This document shows, in pieces, positions 42,176 to 50,765 of a stretch of DNA of 64,000 bases. The stretch spans positions 434,001-498,000 of the forward strand of contig NZ_JBDIVF010000002.1 in NCBI RefSeq assembly GCF_039631355.1. Direction: 5' to 3'. Position numbers and translations under genes: made by a program. The DNA is from Uliginosibacterium paludis (lineage in GTDB: Bacteria; Pseudomonadota; Gammaproteobacteria; Burkholderiales; Rhodocyclaceae). Position 1 is the first letter of the stretch. The number at the start of each line of letters is the position of its first letter. The notes under the pieces are model-generated. The model saw only the letters and a program-made list of their open reading frames with translations, was not told the origin of the DNA and did not search any database.

Positions 42176-43615
42176 CTAACCTCTGAGCGTTTGCGTCAGA
42201 ACGTGAAGATCATGGTTAAGTTGTTGATCATTAAGTCTTAATTCCGTAATCGTACGACAGGCATGAAGCACAGTTGTGTGATCCCGACCGCCGAAGGCAT
42301 CGCCGATGGCGGGCAGTGAGGAAGGCGTGAGTTCCTTTGCCAGATACATGGCGACCTGACGCGGGCGGGCGATATTGCGTGTCCGCTTCTTGGAGAGCAG
42401 CTCGGCGAGCTTGATCTTGTAGAAGTCCGCCACGGTCTTCTGGATCAGTTCGAAGGTGATCTGGCGGTTGTGGGCTGCAAGCAGGTCGCGCAGGGCCTCG
42501 CGAGCCACTTCCAGCGTGATGTCACGGCTGTGGAAGCGGGCGTAGGCGACAACCTTCTTGAGTGCGCCTTCGAGCTCGCGGACGTTGGAGCGCAGGTTCT
42601 TGGCGATCAGGAAGGCGACGTCATCCGGCAGCGGAACGTTGTCGAACTCGGCCTTCTTCTTGAGGATCGCGATCCGCATCTCGAGCTCGGGCGGCTCGAT
42701 CTGCACTGTCAGACCCCAGTCGAAGCGCGAAATCAGGCGGTCTTCCAGACCCTGGATATCCTTTGGATACGTGTCGCAGGTGATGACGATCTGCTTCCGG
42801 GCTTCGGTCAGCGCATTGAAAGCGTGGAAGAACTCGTCACGGGTGCGTTCCTTGTTGCCGACACCTAGGAACTGGATGTCGTCGATCAGCAGCAGGTCCA
42901 GCGAGCGGTAGTAGCGCTGGAACTGGTCAAAGCTCTTCTGTTGGTAAGCGCGCAGTACGTCGGAGAAGTAGTCTTCCACGTGGACGTAACGCACGACGGC
43001 CTTGGGATTGTGTCGCAGCACTTCGTTGCCGATGGCGTGAATCAAGTGGGTCTTGCCGAGGCCGACGCCACCATAGACGAACAGCGGGTTGTACGAGGTG
43101 CCCGGGTTATTGGCGACTGAAATGGCTGCTGCACGGGCGAGGTCGTTGGCGCGGCCCGTCACCAGTGTGTCGAAGGTGAAGGACGGATTCAGGCGGGTTT
43201 TTTCGTATGCGTTGCCTGCCGGAGTAATGATGGCCGGCGCCTCGGGCTGGTGATGCTGCTGGGCAGGTGGCGGGACGGGCGTATTGCGGCCACTGGCTGC
43301 GGCGCTGGCGCGCTCGGCCGGCGAAGGGGTGCGGATGGGCTGTTGCGCAGCAGCGGTGGATTTCTTGCTGGGAACGCGGACTTCTAAACTCAGTGCAGTG
43401 GGGCCGCCGAAGAACTCTTCGGCCAGCTGTTCCAGACGTTTCTGGTAACGCTCACGGACCCACTGAAGCACAAAGCGGTTGGGTGCGAACAGGCGAACGC
43501 CTTCTCCTTCGACGGCCTCGGCGATCTCGAGGGCACGGATCCAGGTGTTGAACTGCTGCGACGGCAGTTCACTTTCCAGGCGGGCAAGGCAGGCGTTCCA
43601 GAAGCTTTGACTCAC
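42176..43615 (-). CDS. dnaA: Chromosomal replication initiator DnaA
   Basis: The product is 479 aa from a GTG start (VSQSFWNACLARLESELP), chosen because this is the usual DnaA N terminus; the frame stays open upstream to 43726. Domain I (to about 85), a Pro/Ala/Gln-rich linker, then the AAA+ domain with YGGVGLGKTHLIHAIGN (Walker A) and LLLIDDIQFLG (Walker B), and C-terminal DNA binding domain with GDAFGGRDHTTVLHACRTI, the DnaA signature. It opens the origin. Divergent from rpmH. Confidence 0.97.
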   Translation of the reverse strand: MSQSFWNACLARLESELPSQQFNTWIRALEIAEAVEGEGVRLFAPNRFVLQWVRERYQKRLEQLAEEFFGGPTALSLEVRVPSKKSTAAAQQPIRTPSPAERASAAASGRNTPVPPPAQQHHQPEAPAIITPAGNAYEKTRLNPSFTFDTLVTGRANDLARAAAISVANNPGTSYNPLFVYGGVGLGKTHLIHAIGNEVLRHNPKAVVRYVHVEDYFSDVLRAYQQKSFDQFQRYYRSLDLLLIDDIQFLGVGNKERTRDEFFHAFNALTEARKQIVITCDTYPKDIQGLEDRLISRFDWGLTVQIEPPELEMRIAILKKKAEFDNVPLPDDVAFLIAKNLRSNVRELEGALKKVVAYARFHSRDITLEVAREALRDLLAAHNRQITFELIQKTVADFYKIKLAELLSKKRTRNIARPRQVAMYLAKELTPSSLPAIGDAFGGRDHTTVLHACRTITELRLNDQQLNHDLHVLTQTLRG

Positions 43616-43821
43616 GATTTGTACAGGCTTGTTCTTTGACTCAACTGCCTGCAAGCGGGCAGATGCGGCTTTCACCGGTGGTTGCAATGCAGCTCGCCCG
43701 AACTGTCCACAGGGCAGGCCGGGCATGCATGATCAGAGGGGGCAACCCGGCTGCTCCCCTACTTGTGCAAGGCTGCGGGGGATTGAGCCGGAAGTGGGAA
43801 TTCTACAGTTTCCCCCCGTAT

Positions 43822-43830
43822 TTATCCACA
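43822..43830 (+). promoter_or_regulatory. DnaA box upstream of dnaA
   Basis: Perfect TTATCCACA, about 207 bases before the dnaA start and about 31 bases before the rpmH -35 element. Confidence 0.7.
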
Positions 43831-43860
43831 GCTTCGGAAGAGGGATGTATATGTTTTCGC

Positions 43861-43889
43861 TTGACAAAAATGCGTTCGAGCTATCTAAT
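43861..43889 (+). promoter_or_regulatory. rpmH promoter
   Basis: TTGACA at 43861-43866 (perfect -35) with TCTAAT or TATCTA as -10 at 15-17 bases spacing, about 40 bases before rpmH. Confidence 0.65.
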
Positions 43890-43926
43890 CGCGAGTTCGC
43901 CGCATAAGTTGGATTAGGGAAAGATC

Positions 43927-44061
43927 ATGAAACGCACGTATCAACCTTCTGTGGTCCGCCGCAAGCGCACCCACGGTTTTCTGGTTCGCATGGCTACCAA
44001 GGGTGGCCGCAAGGTGATTGCTGCTCGTCGCGCCAAGGGCCGTCATCGCCTGGCTGTCTGA
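43927..44061 (+). CDS. rpmH: Ribosomal protein L34
   Basis: The product is 44 aa, MKRTYQPSVVRRKRTHGF at the start and AARRAKGRHRLAV at the end, the full L34 pattern. It is too short to be picked out by size but certain by sequence. AGGGAAAGATC precedes the ATG. First gene of the rpmH-rnpA-yidD-yidC-mnmE row. Confidence 0.98.
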   Translation: MKRTYQPSVVRRKRTHGFLVRMATKGGRKVIAARRAKGRHRLAV

Positions 44062-44093
44062 GCAGGCTGATTGCGGATTCGAGGCTGATCAGG

Positions 44094-44465
44094 GTGTCGG
44101 CTGGCAACACGGATCCGCAGGCAGTGTCGCGGTCTTTCAGACCCGCGTATCGCTTGTGCAAAACGGATGAGTATTCATCCGTTTTTGCTTTCAGAAAGGC
44201 TGTAAGAGGGCGCTATTTCGTGCTCCATTACAAGCCTTCCGAGTACGCCTGTGCCCGTCTTGGCGTCGTGGTTGCCAAGAAGTTGGCACGGCGTGCCGTG
44301 CTGCGCAATCTCATCAAGCGAATGGCACGTGAGCATTTCCGCCATACGCGCGAAATCCTGCCCTGCCACGATATGATCCTGCGCCTCAATGCGCCGGCCA
44401 AGGCTGTGAGCAAGGCGGAACTCAGGGGAGATCTCGCGGGTCTCTTCCGGCGTTTGCCGAAATGA
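44094..44465 (+). CDS. rnpA: Ribonuclease P protein component
   Basis: The product is 123 aa from GTG 44094, though a later start is possible since only YRLCKTDEYSSVF onward is conserved. The RNR signature region is LGVVVAKKLARRAVLRNLIK, RMAREHFR. It binds the RNase P RNA and helps cut tRNA precursors. Overlaps yidD by four bases. Confidence 0.95.
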   Translation: MSAGNTDPQAVSRSFRPAYRLCKTDEYSSVFAFRKAVRGRYFVLHYKPSEYACARLGVVVAKKLARRAVLRNLIKRMAREHFRHTREILPCHDMILRLNAPAKAVSKAELRGDLAGLFRRLPK

Positions 44466-44671
44466 AAGTCATCCTGCTGGGGCTCATCCGGGCCTATCAG
44501 TATCTCGTCAGCCCGTGGCTGGGAAACCGATGCCGGTTTCACCCGAGCTGTTCGTCCTATGCCGCGGAAGCCCTGCAGAAGCATGGCTTGCTGAAAGGCC
44601 TTAAACTTGCCGTTTTCCGGCTGGGTCGCTGCCATCCATGGAGTGATGGTGGACACGATCCGGTGCCGTGA
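44462..44671 (+). CDS. yidD: Membrane protein insertion efficiency factor YidD
   Basis: The product is 69 aa. Typical motifs are IRAYQYLVSPWLGNRCRFHP, SCSSYAAEALQKHG and FRLGRCHPWSDGGHDPVP with the three conserved cysteines. It sits on the inner membrane and helps YidC insert proteins. Between rnpA and yidC, as is standard. Confidence 0.96.
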   Translation: MKVILLGLIRAYQYLVSPWLGNRCRFHPSCSSYAAEALQKHGLLKGLKLAVFRLGRCHPWSDGGHDPVP

Positions 44672-44708
44672 AAGAGGCGTTCCTACTTTCCCATTCAGAG
44701 TCCTCATC

Positions 44709-46382
44709 ATGCAGATGGATTACAAGCGTCTTATCCTGATGGCAGTGTTTGCCTTTTCCGTGATCATGCTGTGGGAAAGATGGCAGCAGCACAATGCGCC
44801 GAAGTTGCCACCTGTTGCAGCCCAGTCGGCGACGGCTCAAGGAGCGGCCTTGCCGGCTCCGATGGCTTCCGGCGTGAGCGCAGCAGCGCCGAGCCAGGCA
44901 GTGCCCGGTGCGGCACAAGGTCCCGAATCGGCTTATGTGACGGCTGCCCGCGCAGTTGTCAGGACGGACACCCTGATTGCCACGGTGTCGGCTCAGGGCG
45001 GTGACATCATCAATGTCGAGCTGACCCAGCACAAGCAGAGTGCTGACCACAGCAAGAATTTCGTCGTCCTCCAGGATCAGGGCGAGCATTTCTATGTAGC
45101 CAATAGTGGCCTGATCGGCAATGAGCTGCCGAATCACAAGACCGTGTTCAGCCTGAAAGGGGGCGATTATTCGCTCAAGGATGGCGAAGACAGCGTTCAG
45201 ATCCGGATGACTGCTCCCGCAGTGAATGGCGTTGAAGTCAGCAAGGTTCTGACCTTCCATCGCGGTTCCTATCTGATCGACGTGGCTTACGAGATCAATA
45301 ACACCACCGCTGCGGCGCTCAATACAACGGCATATTTCCAGCTTGCCCGCGACAGCAAGCCGGTTGAGCACTCTGCCGGTTTCTTTGGTGGTGTGAGTTC
45401 CTTTACCGGCCCGGCCGTCTATACAGAGGAAGGCAAGTTCCAGAAGATCGATTTCAAGAAGATCGAGAAGGATGAAGCCAAGTATGTGAAGAGTGCCAAG
45501 GACGGCTGGGTGGCCATGGTCCAGCATTATTTCGTGAGTGCCTGGTTGCCGCAGGGCAATGTTGACCGTGAGTTCTATACCCACAAGATTGCCGGTGATG
45601 TCTTCGGCGCTGGCGTGAAGCTGCCGGTGGCTGTCGCGGCGGGTCAGAAAGGCGTGATCGATGTACCCCTGTATGTCGGTCCGCAAGAGCAGAACAAACT
45701 CAAGGCGATTGCTCCCGGATTCAATCTGGTCGTCGACTACGGCTGGGTGACCATCATCGCCGTGCCCCTGTTCTGGGTGCTGTCACATATCCATACCCTG
45801 GTCGGTAACTGGGGCTGGGCGATCATCATCGTGACCATCCTGATCAAGGCCTGCTTCTTCCCGTTGTCTGCCGCATCCTATCGCTCGATGGCGAAGATGA
45901 AGACGCTGATGCCGAAGATGAAGGCACTGCAGGAGCGGTACAAGGACGACAAGATGAAGCTCAATCAGGCCATGATGGAGCTCTACAAGACCGAGAAGGT
46001 CAATCCGATGGGAGGCTGTCTGCCCATCCTGATCCAGATGCCGGTCTTCATCGCGCTCTACTGGGTACTGCTGGGTGTAGTTGAAATGCGCCAGGCTCCC
46101 TGGATGTTCTGGATCACCGACCTTTCGGTTAAGGATCCGTACTTCATCCTGCCCGTCATCATGGGGGCCACCATGCTGATCCAGACCAGGCTGAACCCCA
46201 CGCCGCCGGACCCCGTCCAAGCCAAGGTGATGCTGCTGATGCCGATCATGTTCACCTTCATGTTCCTCTGGTTCCCGTCGGGTCTGGTGCTGTACTGGGT
46301 GCTCAACAACACGCTGTCCATCGCACAGCAGTGGTACATCACGCGGTCCATCGAAAATGGTGCAGTCAAGCCTGCCAAGTGA
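44709..46382 (+). CDS. yidC: Membrane protein insertase YidC
   Basis: The product is 557 aa from MQMDYKRLILMAVFAFSVIM, whose first 23 residues form the N-terminal anchor. A large periplasmic domain follows (about 60-345), then the conserved five-segment core with WGWAIIIVTILIKACFFPLS, KMKTLMPKMKALQERYKDD, NPMGGCLPILIQMPVFIALY and GLVLYWVLNNTLSIAQQWYI. Its end overlaps mnmE by 26 bases. Confidence 0.97.
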   Translation: MQMDYKRLILMAVFAFSVIMLWERWQQHNAPKLPPVAAQSATAQGAALPAPMASGVSAAAPSQAVPGAAQGPESAYVTAARAVVRTDTLIATVSAQGGDIINVELTQHKQSADHSKNFVVLQDQGEHFYVANSGLIGNELPNHKTVFSLKGGDYSLKDGEDSVQIRMTAPAVNGVEVSKVLTFHRGSYLIDVAYEINNTTAAALNTTAYFQLARDSKPVEHSAGFFGGVSSFTGPAVYTEEGKFQKIDFKKIEKDEAKYVKSAKDGWVAMVQHYFVSAWLPQGNVDREFYTHKIAGDVFGAGVKLPVAVAAGQKGVIDVPLYVGPQEQNKLKAIAPGFNLVVDYGWVTIIAVPLFWVLSHIHTLVGNWGWAIIIVTILIKACFFPLSAASYRSMAKMKTLMPKMKALQERYKDDKMKLNQAMMELYKTEKVNPMGGCLPILIQMPVFIALYWVLLGVVEMRQAPWMFWITDLSVKDPYFILPVIMGATMLIQTRLNPTPPDPVQAKVMLLMPIMFTFMFLWFPSGLVLYWVLNNTLSIAQQWYITRSIENGAVKPAK

Positions 46383-47709
46383 CGTGATTGCCGCCATCGC
46401 GACCGCTCCCGGTCGCGGTGGCATCGGAGTGATCCGGGTGTCCGGCCCGGATCTTTCCAGCTTCGCAGATGCCCTTACCGGACGACTTCCCAAGCCCCGC
46501 CTGGCGTCCCTGGCGAATTTCCTCGATGCTGAGCAGCGCCCCATTGATCAGGGCTTGCTACTGTATTTTCCTGCGCCGCACTCCTACACCGGTGAGGATG
46601 TCGTCGAGATTCAGGGCCATGGTGGTCCGGTGGTCATGCAGATGCTGCTGGCGCGCTGTGTCGAGTTAGGTGCGAGACTGGCGGAGCCTGGAGAATTCAC
46701 GCGCCGCGCTTTTCTCAATGACCGGCTCGATCTGGCTCAGGCCGAAGGCGTGATCGACCTCATCGATGCATCGACAACGGCGGCAGCGCGCTCTGCGCTG
46801 CGCTCGCTTTCGGGCCGGTTCTCGGACGAGATTCATGCCTGGCGGGACAGGCTGGTCGATCTGCGCATGCTGGTGGAAGCCACACTGGATTTTCCGGAAG
46901 AGGAAGTCGACTTCCTCGAGTCGGCGCGTGCCATTCCCCGTCTTCATGCCTTGAGCGGTGAACTGGAAAACATTCTCTCCCGTGCAAAGCAGGGCAGCCT
47001 GCTGCGGCGTGGCTTGCAGGTCGTGCTGGCAGGTCAGCCCAACGTGGGCAAATCGAGTCTGCTCAATCAGCTTTCCGGTGAAGATCGTGCCATCGTGACG
47101 GAAGTGGCCGGCACTACGCGCGACGTTCTTCGCGAGGTAATCCAGATCGAGGGCATTCCCCTGCACATCATCGATACCGCGGGTTTGCGGGATACGGATG
47201 ATGTCGTCGAGAAAATCGGTATTGAACGTTCCTGGCGCGAGATTGCGGCTGCGGATGTCGTACTGCGCATGGTGGATGCTGGTGTCGGTATTACGGCTGA
47301 AGACCATGAAATCGATGCGCGATTGCCTGATGGTGTTCCGGTCGTCTGGATCTTCAACAAGATCGATCGTCACGGAGAAAATGTCCGGCGTGAAAATCTC
47401 GACGCTGGTATCGCGCTCTGGATATCCGCCCGAACCGGCGAAGGCATGGAGCTTTTGCGCAAAACCCTGCTGGAAATTGTCGGTTGGGAGGCGCACGGTG
47501 AAGACGTGTTTCTCGCCAGAGAACGTCATCTTGAAGCCTTGCGCGAAGCAGCCCGACATGTCGGCACTGCACTCGAGATGGTGAGTCAGCTGGATCTTCT
47601 GGCTGAAGAACTCCGGCTTGCACAGGAAGCTGTCAATACGATCACCGGAGAATTCGGTGCAGACGATTTGCTCGGTGTAATTTTTTCCAGATTCTGCATA
47701 GGAAAATGA
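46357..47709 (+). CDS. mnmE: tRNA modification GTPase MnmE
   Basis: The product is 450 aa. The N-terminal folate domain (IAAIATAPGRGGIGVIRVSG, GHGGPVVMQMLL), helical domain and inserted GTPase: LAGQPNVGKSSLLNQLSG (G1), GTTRD (G2), IDTAGLRDT (G3), NKID (G4). It ends FSRFCIGK with the catalytic cysteine. With MnmG it adds the cmnm5 group to wobble U34 of tRNA. Starts within yidC. Confidence 0.97.
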   Translation: MVQSSLPSDVIAAIATAPGRGGIGVIRVSGPDLSSFADALTGRLPKPRLASLANFLDAEQRPIDQGLLLYFPAPHSYTGEDVVEIQGHGGPVVMQMLLARCVELGARLAEPGEFTRRAFLNDRLDLAQAEGVIDLIDASTTAAARSALRSLSGRFSDEIHAWRDRLVDLRMLVEATLDFPEEEVDFLESARAIPRLHALSGELENILSRAKQGSLLRRGLQVVLAGQPNVGKSSLLNQLSGEDRAIVTEVAGTTRDVLREVIQIEGIPLHIIDTAGLRDTDDVVEKIGIERSWREIAAADVVLRMVDAGVGITAEDHEIDARLPDGVPVVWIFNKIDRHGENVRRENLDAGIALWISARTGEGMELLRKTLLEIVGWEAHGEDVFLARERHLEALREAARHVGTALEMVSQLDLLAEELRLAQEAVNTITGEFGADDLLGVIFSRFCIGK

Positions 47710-47710
47710 C

Positions 47711-48031
47711 ATGTCCGATTTTGAAGATCAGCAGAAGGGTGCTCGTCAGATTTCCTCCGAATTGGCGGGTGTTCTGATTGCGCTGGGTGTCGACTGGAAC
47801 AGCGAGCAGCAGTTGCGTTCCCTGGCGCGTGAAGCACTGGCTTACAAACCGGATGCCTCTTCGGCTCCGATTGCTCCCGGCGATATCCGCGAACATGCCC
47901 GTCTCAAGTTCTATGGTCTCATTGCACTGATGCTGCGAACCATGGAAGAGGGCGCAGGCAAGGGGGAGGAAGTTCATGGTGACGACGTCTGGAAAGCCGT
48001 CGCACGTGCGCTCTGGGCTGAAAAGAGTTGA
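47711..48031 (+). CDS. Hypothetical 106-aa protein
   Basis: The product starts one base after mnmE (MSDFEDQQKGARQISSELAG) and is soluble, without signal or membrane segment. It is mostly helical in appearance, with LGVDWNSEQQLRSLAREALA and REHARLKFYGLIALMLRTME. I do not recognise a family. It is probably cotranscribed with mnmE and ends four bases before the first parS site. Codon use looks like its neighbours, so it is likely a real gene. Confidence 0.75.
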   Translation: MSDFEDQQKGARQISSELAGVLIALGVDWNSEQQLRSLAREALAYKPDASSAPIAPGDIREHARLKFYGLIALMLRTMEEGAGKGEEVHGDDVWKAVARALWAEKS

Positions 48032-48034
48032 GCT

Positions 48035-48050
48035 TGTTTCACGTGAAACA
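48035..48050. promoter_or_regulatory. parS site 1
   Basis: Perfect 16-base palindrome TGTTTCACGTGAAACA, the universal chromosomal parS; the cognate parAB is 2.7 kb downstream. Confidence 0.97.
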
Positions 48051-48100
48051 TTCCTCAATCTGAATTTTCTGGTGCAGCTCTGCTTTCCGCTGCTTATCCA

Positions 48101-48116
48101 TGTTTCACGTGAAACA
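48101..48116. promoter_or_regulatory. parS site 2
   Basis: A second perfect TGTTTCACGTGAAACA, 66 bases from the first. Confidence 0.97.
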
Positions 48117-48148
48117 TGCGATTCAGCTTATACAAGCTGCTGCACAGC

Positions 48149-48157
48149 TTTTCCACA
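48149..48157 (+). promoter_or_regulatory. DnaA-box-like site near mnmG
   Basis: TTTTCCACA, one mismatch to the DnaA box, followed by CTATCCACT. Lies in the spacer before mnmG together with the two parS sites. Confidence 0.4.
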
Positions 48158-48223
48158 GATCTATCCACTAGGCCCTGATCTGCCCGCGGCGTATCATTGC
48201 CAGCCCAATTGAAGGTTTGTCCC

Positions 48224-50131
48224 ATGCTGTATCCACACGCTTTTGATGTCATTGTCGTTGGTGGCGGTCACGCCGGTACGGAGGCTGCGCTCGCCGCGGC
48301 GCGTGCAGGCAGCAAGACGCTGCTGCTTACCCACAACATCGAGACCTTGGGGCAAATGAGCTGTAATCCCTCGATCGGTGGCATCGGCAAGGGGCATCTG
48401 GTCAAGGAAGTCGATGCGCTCGGGGGTGCCATGGCCGAGGCAACCGATGAAGGCGGGATTCAGTTCAGGATCCTGAATGCTTCCAAGGGACCTGCTGTGC
48501 GTGCTACCCGGGCACAGGCCGATCGTATCCTCTATAAGGCAGCGATCCGTCGCCGTCTGGAAAATCAGCCAAATCTGACCCTGTTCCAGCAAGCAGTTGA
48601 TGACATTACCGTCGTCGGCGAACGGGTTAGCGGTGTGGTGACCGCCATCGGCCTGCGCTTTGAAGCGCCGACGGTCGTGCTGACTGCGGGGACTTTTCTG
48701 AACGGCAAGATCCACGTCGGTCTCGAGAATTACTCCGGAGGCCGGGCAGGGGATCCTCCTGCCATCTCGCTTTCCCATCGGCTGCGCGAACTGGCTTTGC
48801 CGGTGGGGCGCCTCAAAACCGGTACGCCGCCGCGCCTGGATGGCAAAACCATCGATTTTTCGGTGATGCAGGAGCAGCACAGTGATGACCCGCTGCCGGT
48901 GTTTTCCTTCCTAGGCAATGCCGCCCAGCACCCGAAGCAGATGCCGTGCTGGGTGACGCAAACCAATGCCCACACACACGACATCATCCGCGGAGGGCTG
49001 GATCGCTCGCCGATGTACACCGGCGTGATCGAAGGCGTGGGGCCGCGTTACTGCCCTTCGATCGAAGACAAGATTCATCGCTTTGCCGGCAAGGACAGTC
49101 ACAACATCTTCCTGGAGCCTGAAAGCCTCAGCTCGCACGAGATCTATCCGAACGGCATCTCGACTTCTCTGCCGTTCGATGTGCAACTCGCGCTGGTCCG
49201 CTCGATCCGCGGGCTGGAAAACGCACACATTCTGCGCCCCGGGTATGCCATCGAGTACGACTACTTCGATCCGCGCAACCTGAAGGCGAGTTTCGAAACC
49301 AAGAGTATTGCCGGTCTCTTCTTCGCGGGGCAGATCAACGGCACCACCGGTTATGAAGAAGCCGCTGCACAAGGTCTGCTGGCTGGCGTGAATGCCGCAC
49401 TGCTGGCTCAGGGCAAACCTGCCTGGACGCCTTCGCGCGCCGAGAGCTATCTGGGCGTGATGGTGGATGACCTCATTACCCGCGGCGTCACCGAACCCTA
49501 CCGCATGTTTACCTCGCGTGCGGAGTTCCGCCTGTCCCTGCGCGAAGACAATGCGGATCTGCGTCTGACCGAACAGGGCCGTGCACTGGGCCTGATCGAT
49601 GAGCGACGCTGGGCAGCTTTCTGTACCAAGCGTGAAGCCATCGAACGTGAATCGGCCCGCTTGCGTGCCACCTGGGCGGTGCCGCACAAGCTTGTCGAAG
49701 GAGAAGCCCAGCGTGTTTTCGGTCAGGAGCTCGAACGCGAGTACCGTTTCTTCGATCTGCTGCGCCGGCCCAACATGACTTACGCGGCGCTGATGAGCCT
49801 GTCGCTCGCGCCGGAAAACCCGGAAACCGATCCGCAAGTTGTCGAGCAGATCGAGATTTCGGCCAAGTACCAGGGTTATATCGAGCGGCAGCAGGAAGAT
49901 GTTCAGCGCGCGGCGACCCAGGAAAACACCGTGCTGCCGGCCGATCTGGATTACGCCAGCGTCAGCGGCCTGTCGCGCGAAGTGCAGCAGAAGCTGCGTC
50001 AGCACCAGCCCGAAACCATTGGTCAGGCATCCCGCATCCAGGGCATCACGCCCGCCGCGATTTCGCTGCTGCTGATTCACCTGAAGAAGCGCGAGATGGC
50101 CTCGCGCATGAAGGGGAGCGCCGAGGCATGA
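48224..50131 (+). CDS. mnmG: tRNA uridine-5-carboxymethylaminomethyl enzyme MnmG
   Basis: The product is 635 aa from MLYPHAFDVIVVGGGHAGTE with the FAD-binding GGGHAGTEAALAAAR. Other family parts are GQMSCNPSIGGIGKGHLVKE with its conserved Cys, RPGYAIEYDYFDPRNLK and the C-terminal SGLSREVQQKLRQHQPETIG. Works with MnmE on U34. A nine-codon upstream ATG is less likely. Overlaps rsmG by four bases. Confidence 0.97.
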   Translation: MLYPHAFDVIVVGGGHAGTEAALAAARAGSKTLLLTHNIETLGQMSCNPSIGGIGKGHLVKEVDALGGAMAEATDEGGIQFRILNASKGPAVRATRAQADRILYKAAIRRRLENQPNLTLFQQAVDDITVVGERVSGVVTAIGLRFEAPTVVLTAGTFLNGKIHVGLENYSGGRAGDPPAISLSHRLRELALPVGRLKTGTPPRLDGKTIDFSVMQEQHSDDPLPVFSFLGNAAQHPKQMPCWVTQTNAHTHDIIRGGLDRSPMYTGVIEGVGPRYCPSIEDKIHRFAGKDSHNIFLEPESLSSHEIYPNGISTSLPFDVQLALVRSIRGLENAHILRPGYAIEYDYFDPRNLKASFETKSIAGLFFAGQINGTTGYEEAAAQGLLAGVNAALLAQGKPAWTPSRAESYLGVMVDDLITRGVTEPYRMFTSRAEFRLSLREDNADLRLTEQGRALGLIDERRWAAFCTKREAIERESARLRATWAVPHKLVEGEAQRVFGQELEREYRFFDLLRRPNMTYAALMSLSLAPENPETDPQVVEQIEISAKYQGYIERQQEDVQRAATQENTVLPADLDYASVSGLSREVQQKLRQHQPETIGQASRIQGITPAAISLLLIHLKKREMASRMKGSAEA

Positions 50132-50757
50132 GTGCGACTGCCCAACGCCTGGCTGCCGGTCTTGAAAAGCTCGGTCTGGATCTGGATGCCGGAACCCGGG
50201 AACGTCTGCTCGCCTATGGCGCGCTGCTGATGAAATGGAATCGGGTCTACAACCTTACTGCGATCCGCGATGAAGCGTCGATGATCGACCTTCATCTGCT
50301 CGATTCGCTTTCCATTCTGCCGCATGTGGCCGATGTCACCCGGGTGGCTGATATCGGCGCCGGCGGTGGTCTGCCGGGCATTCCGCTGGCGATCTGCCGG
50401 CCGGACTGTGAAGTGGCGCTGGTCGAAACGGTTGGCAAGAAAACAAGTTTCCTGCTCCAGGCGAAGGCCGAGCTCAAGCTCGCCAATCTCTCCGTGCACA
50501 ACATCCGGGTGGAACAATTCCAGCCCGCCGAGCCTTTTCCGGCAGTGAGTTCGCGGGCCTTTGCGAGTCTGGCGGATTTCGTCAGCCTGACCGGGCATCT
50601 GCTGGCTCCGGGTGGTCGCTGGATTGCCATGAAGGGCCAGTATCCTGACGACGAGCTCGCGGCCCTGCCGGCGGGCTGCAAACTCCTCGAATCGCGCCGG
50701 CTGCAGGTACCCGGCGTCGATGCCGAAAGACATCTCCTCTTCATTTCCCGGACCTGA
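50128..50757 (+). CDS. rsmG: 16S rRNA G527 N7-methyltransferase
   Basis: The product is 209 aa. The SAM-binding motif VADIGAGGGLPGIPLAI is near residue 72 and MKWNRVYNLTAIRDEA near 32, both typical of RsmG/GidB. Start overlaps mnmG in ATGA. Confidence 0.97.
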   Translation: MSATAQRLAAGLEKLGLDLDAGTRERLLAYGALLMKWNRVYNLTAIRDEASMIDLHLLDSLSILPHVADVTRVADIGAGGGLPGIPLAICRPDCEVALVETVGKKTSFLLQAKAELKLANLSVHNIRVEQFQPAEPFPAVSSRAFASLADFVSLTGHLLAPGGRWIAMKGQYPDDELAALPAGCKLLESRRLQVPGVDAERHLLFISRT

Positions 50758-50765
50758 GCACGCAT

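Larger units (their letters stand above)
43616..43926. other. dnaA-rpmH divergent spacer
   Basis: About 311 bases without a gene. It holds the promoters of dnaA and rpmH, one perfect DnaA box at 43822-43830 and a CTGTCCACA at about 43699-43707. The boxes may serve dnaA autoregulation or be part of the origin. Confidence 0.6.
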
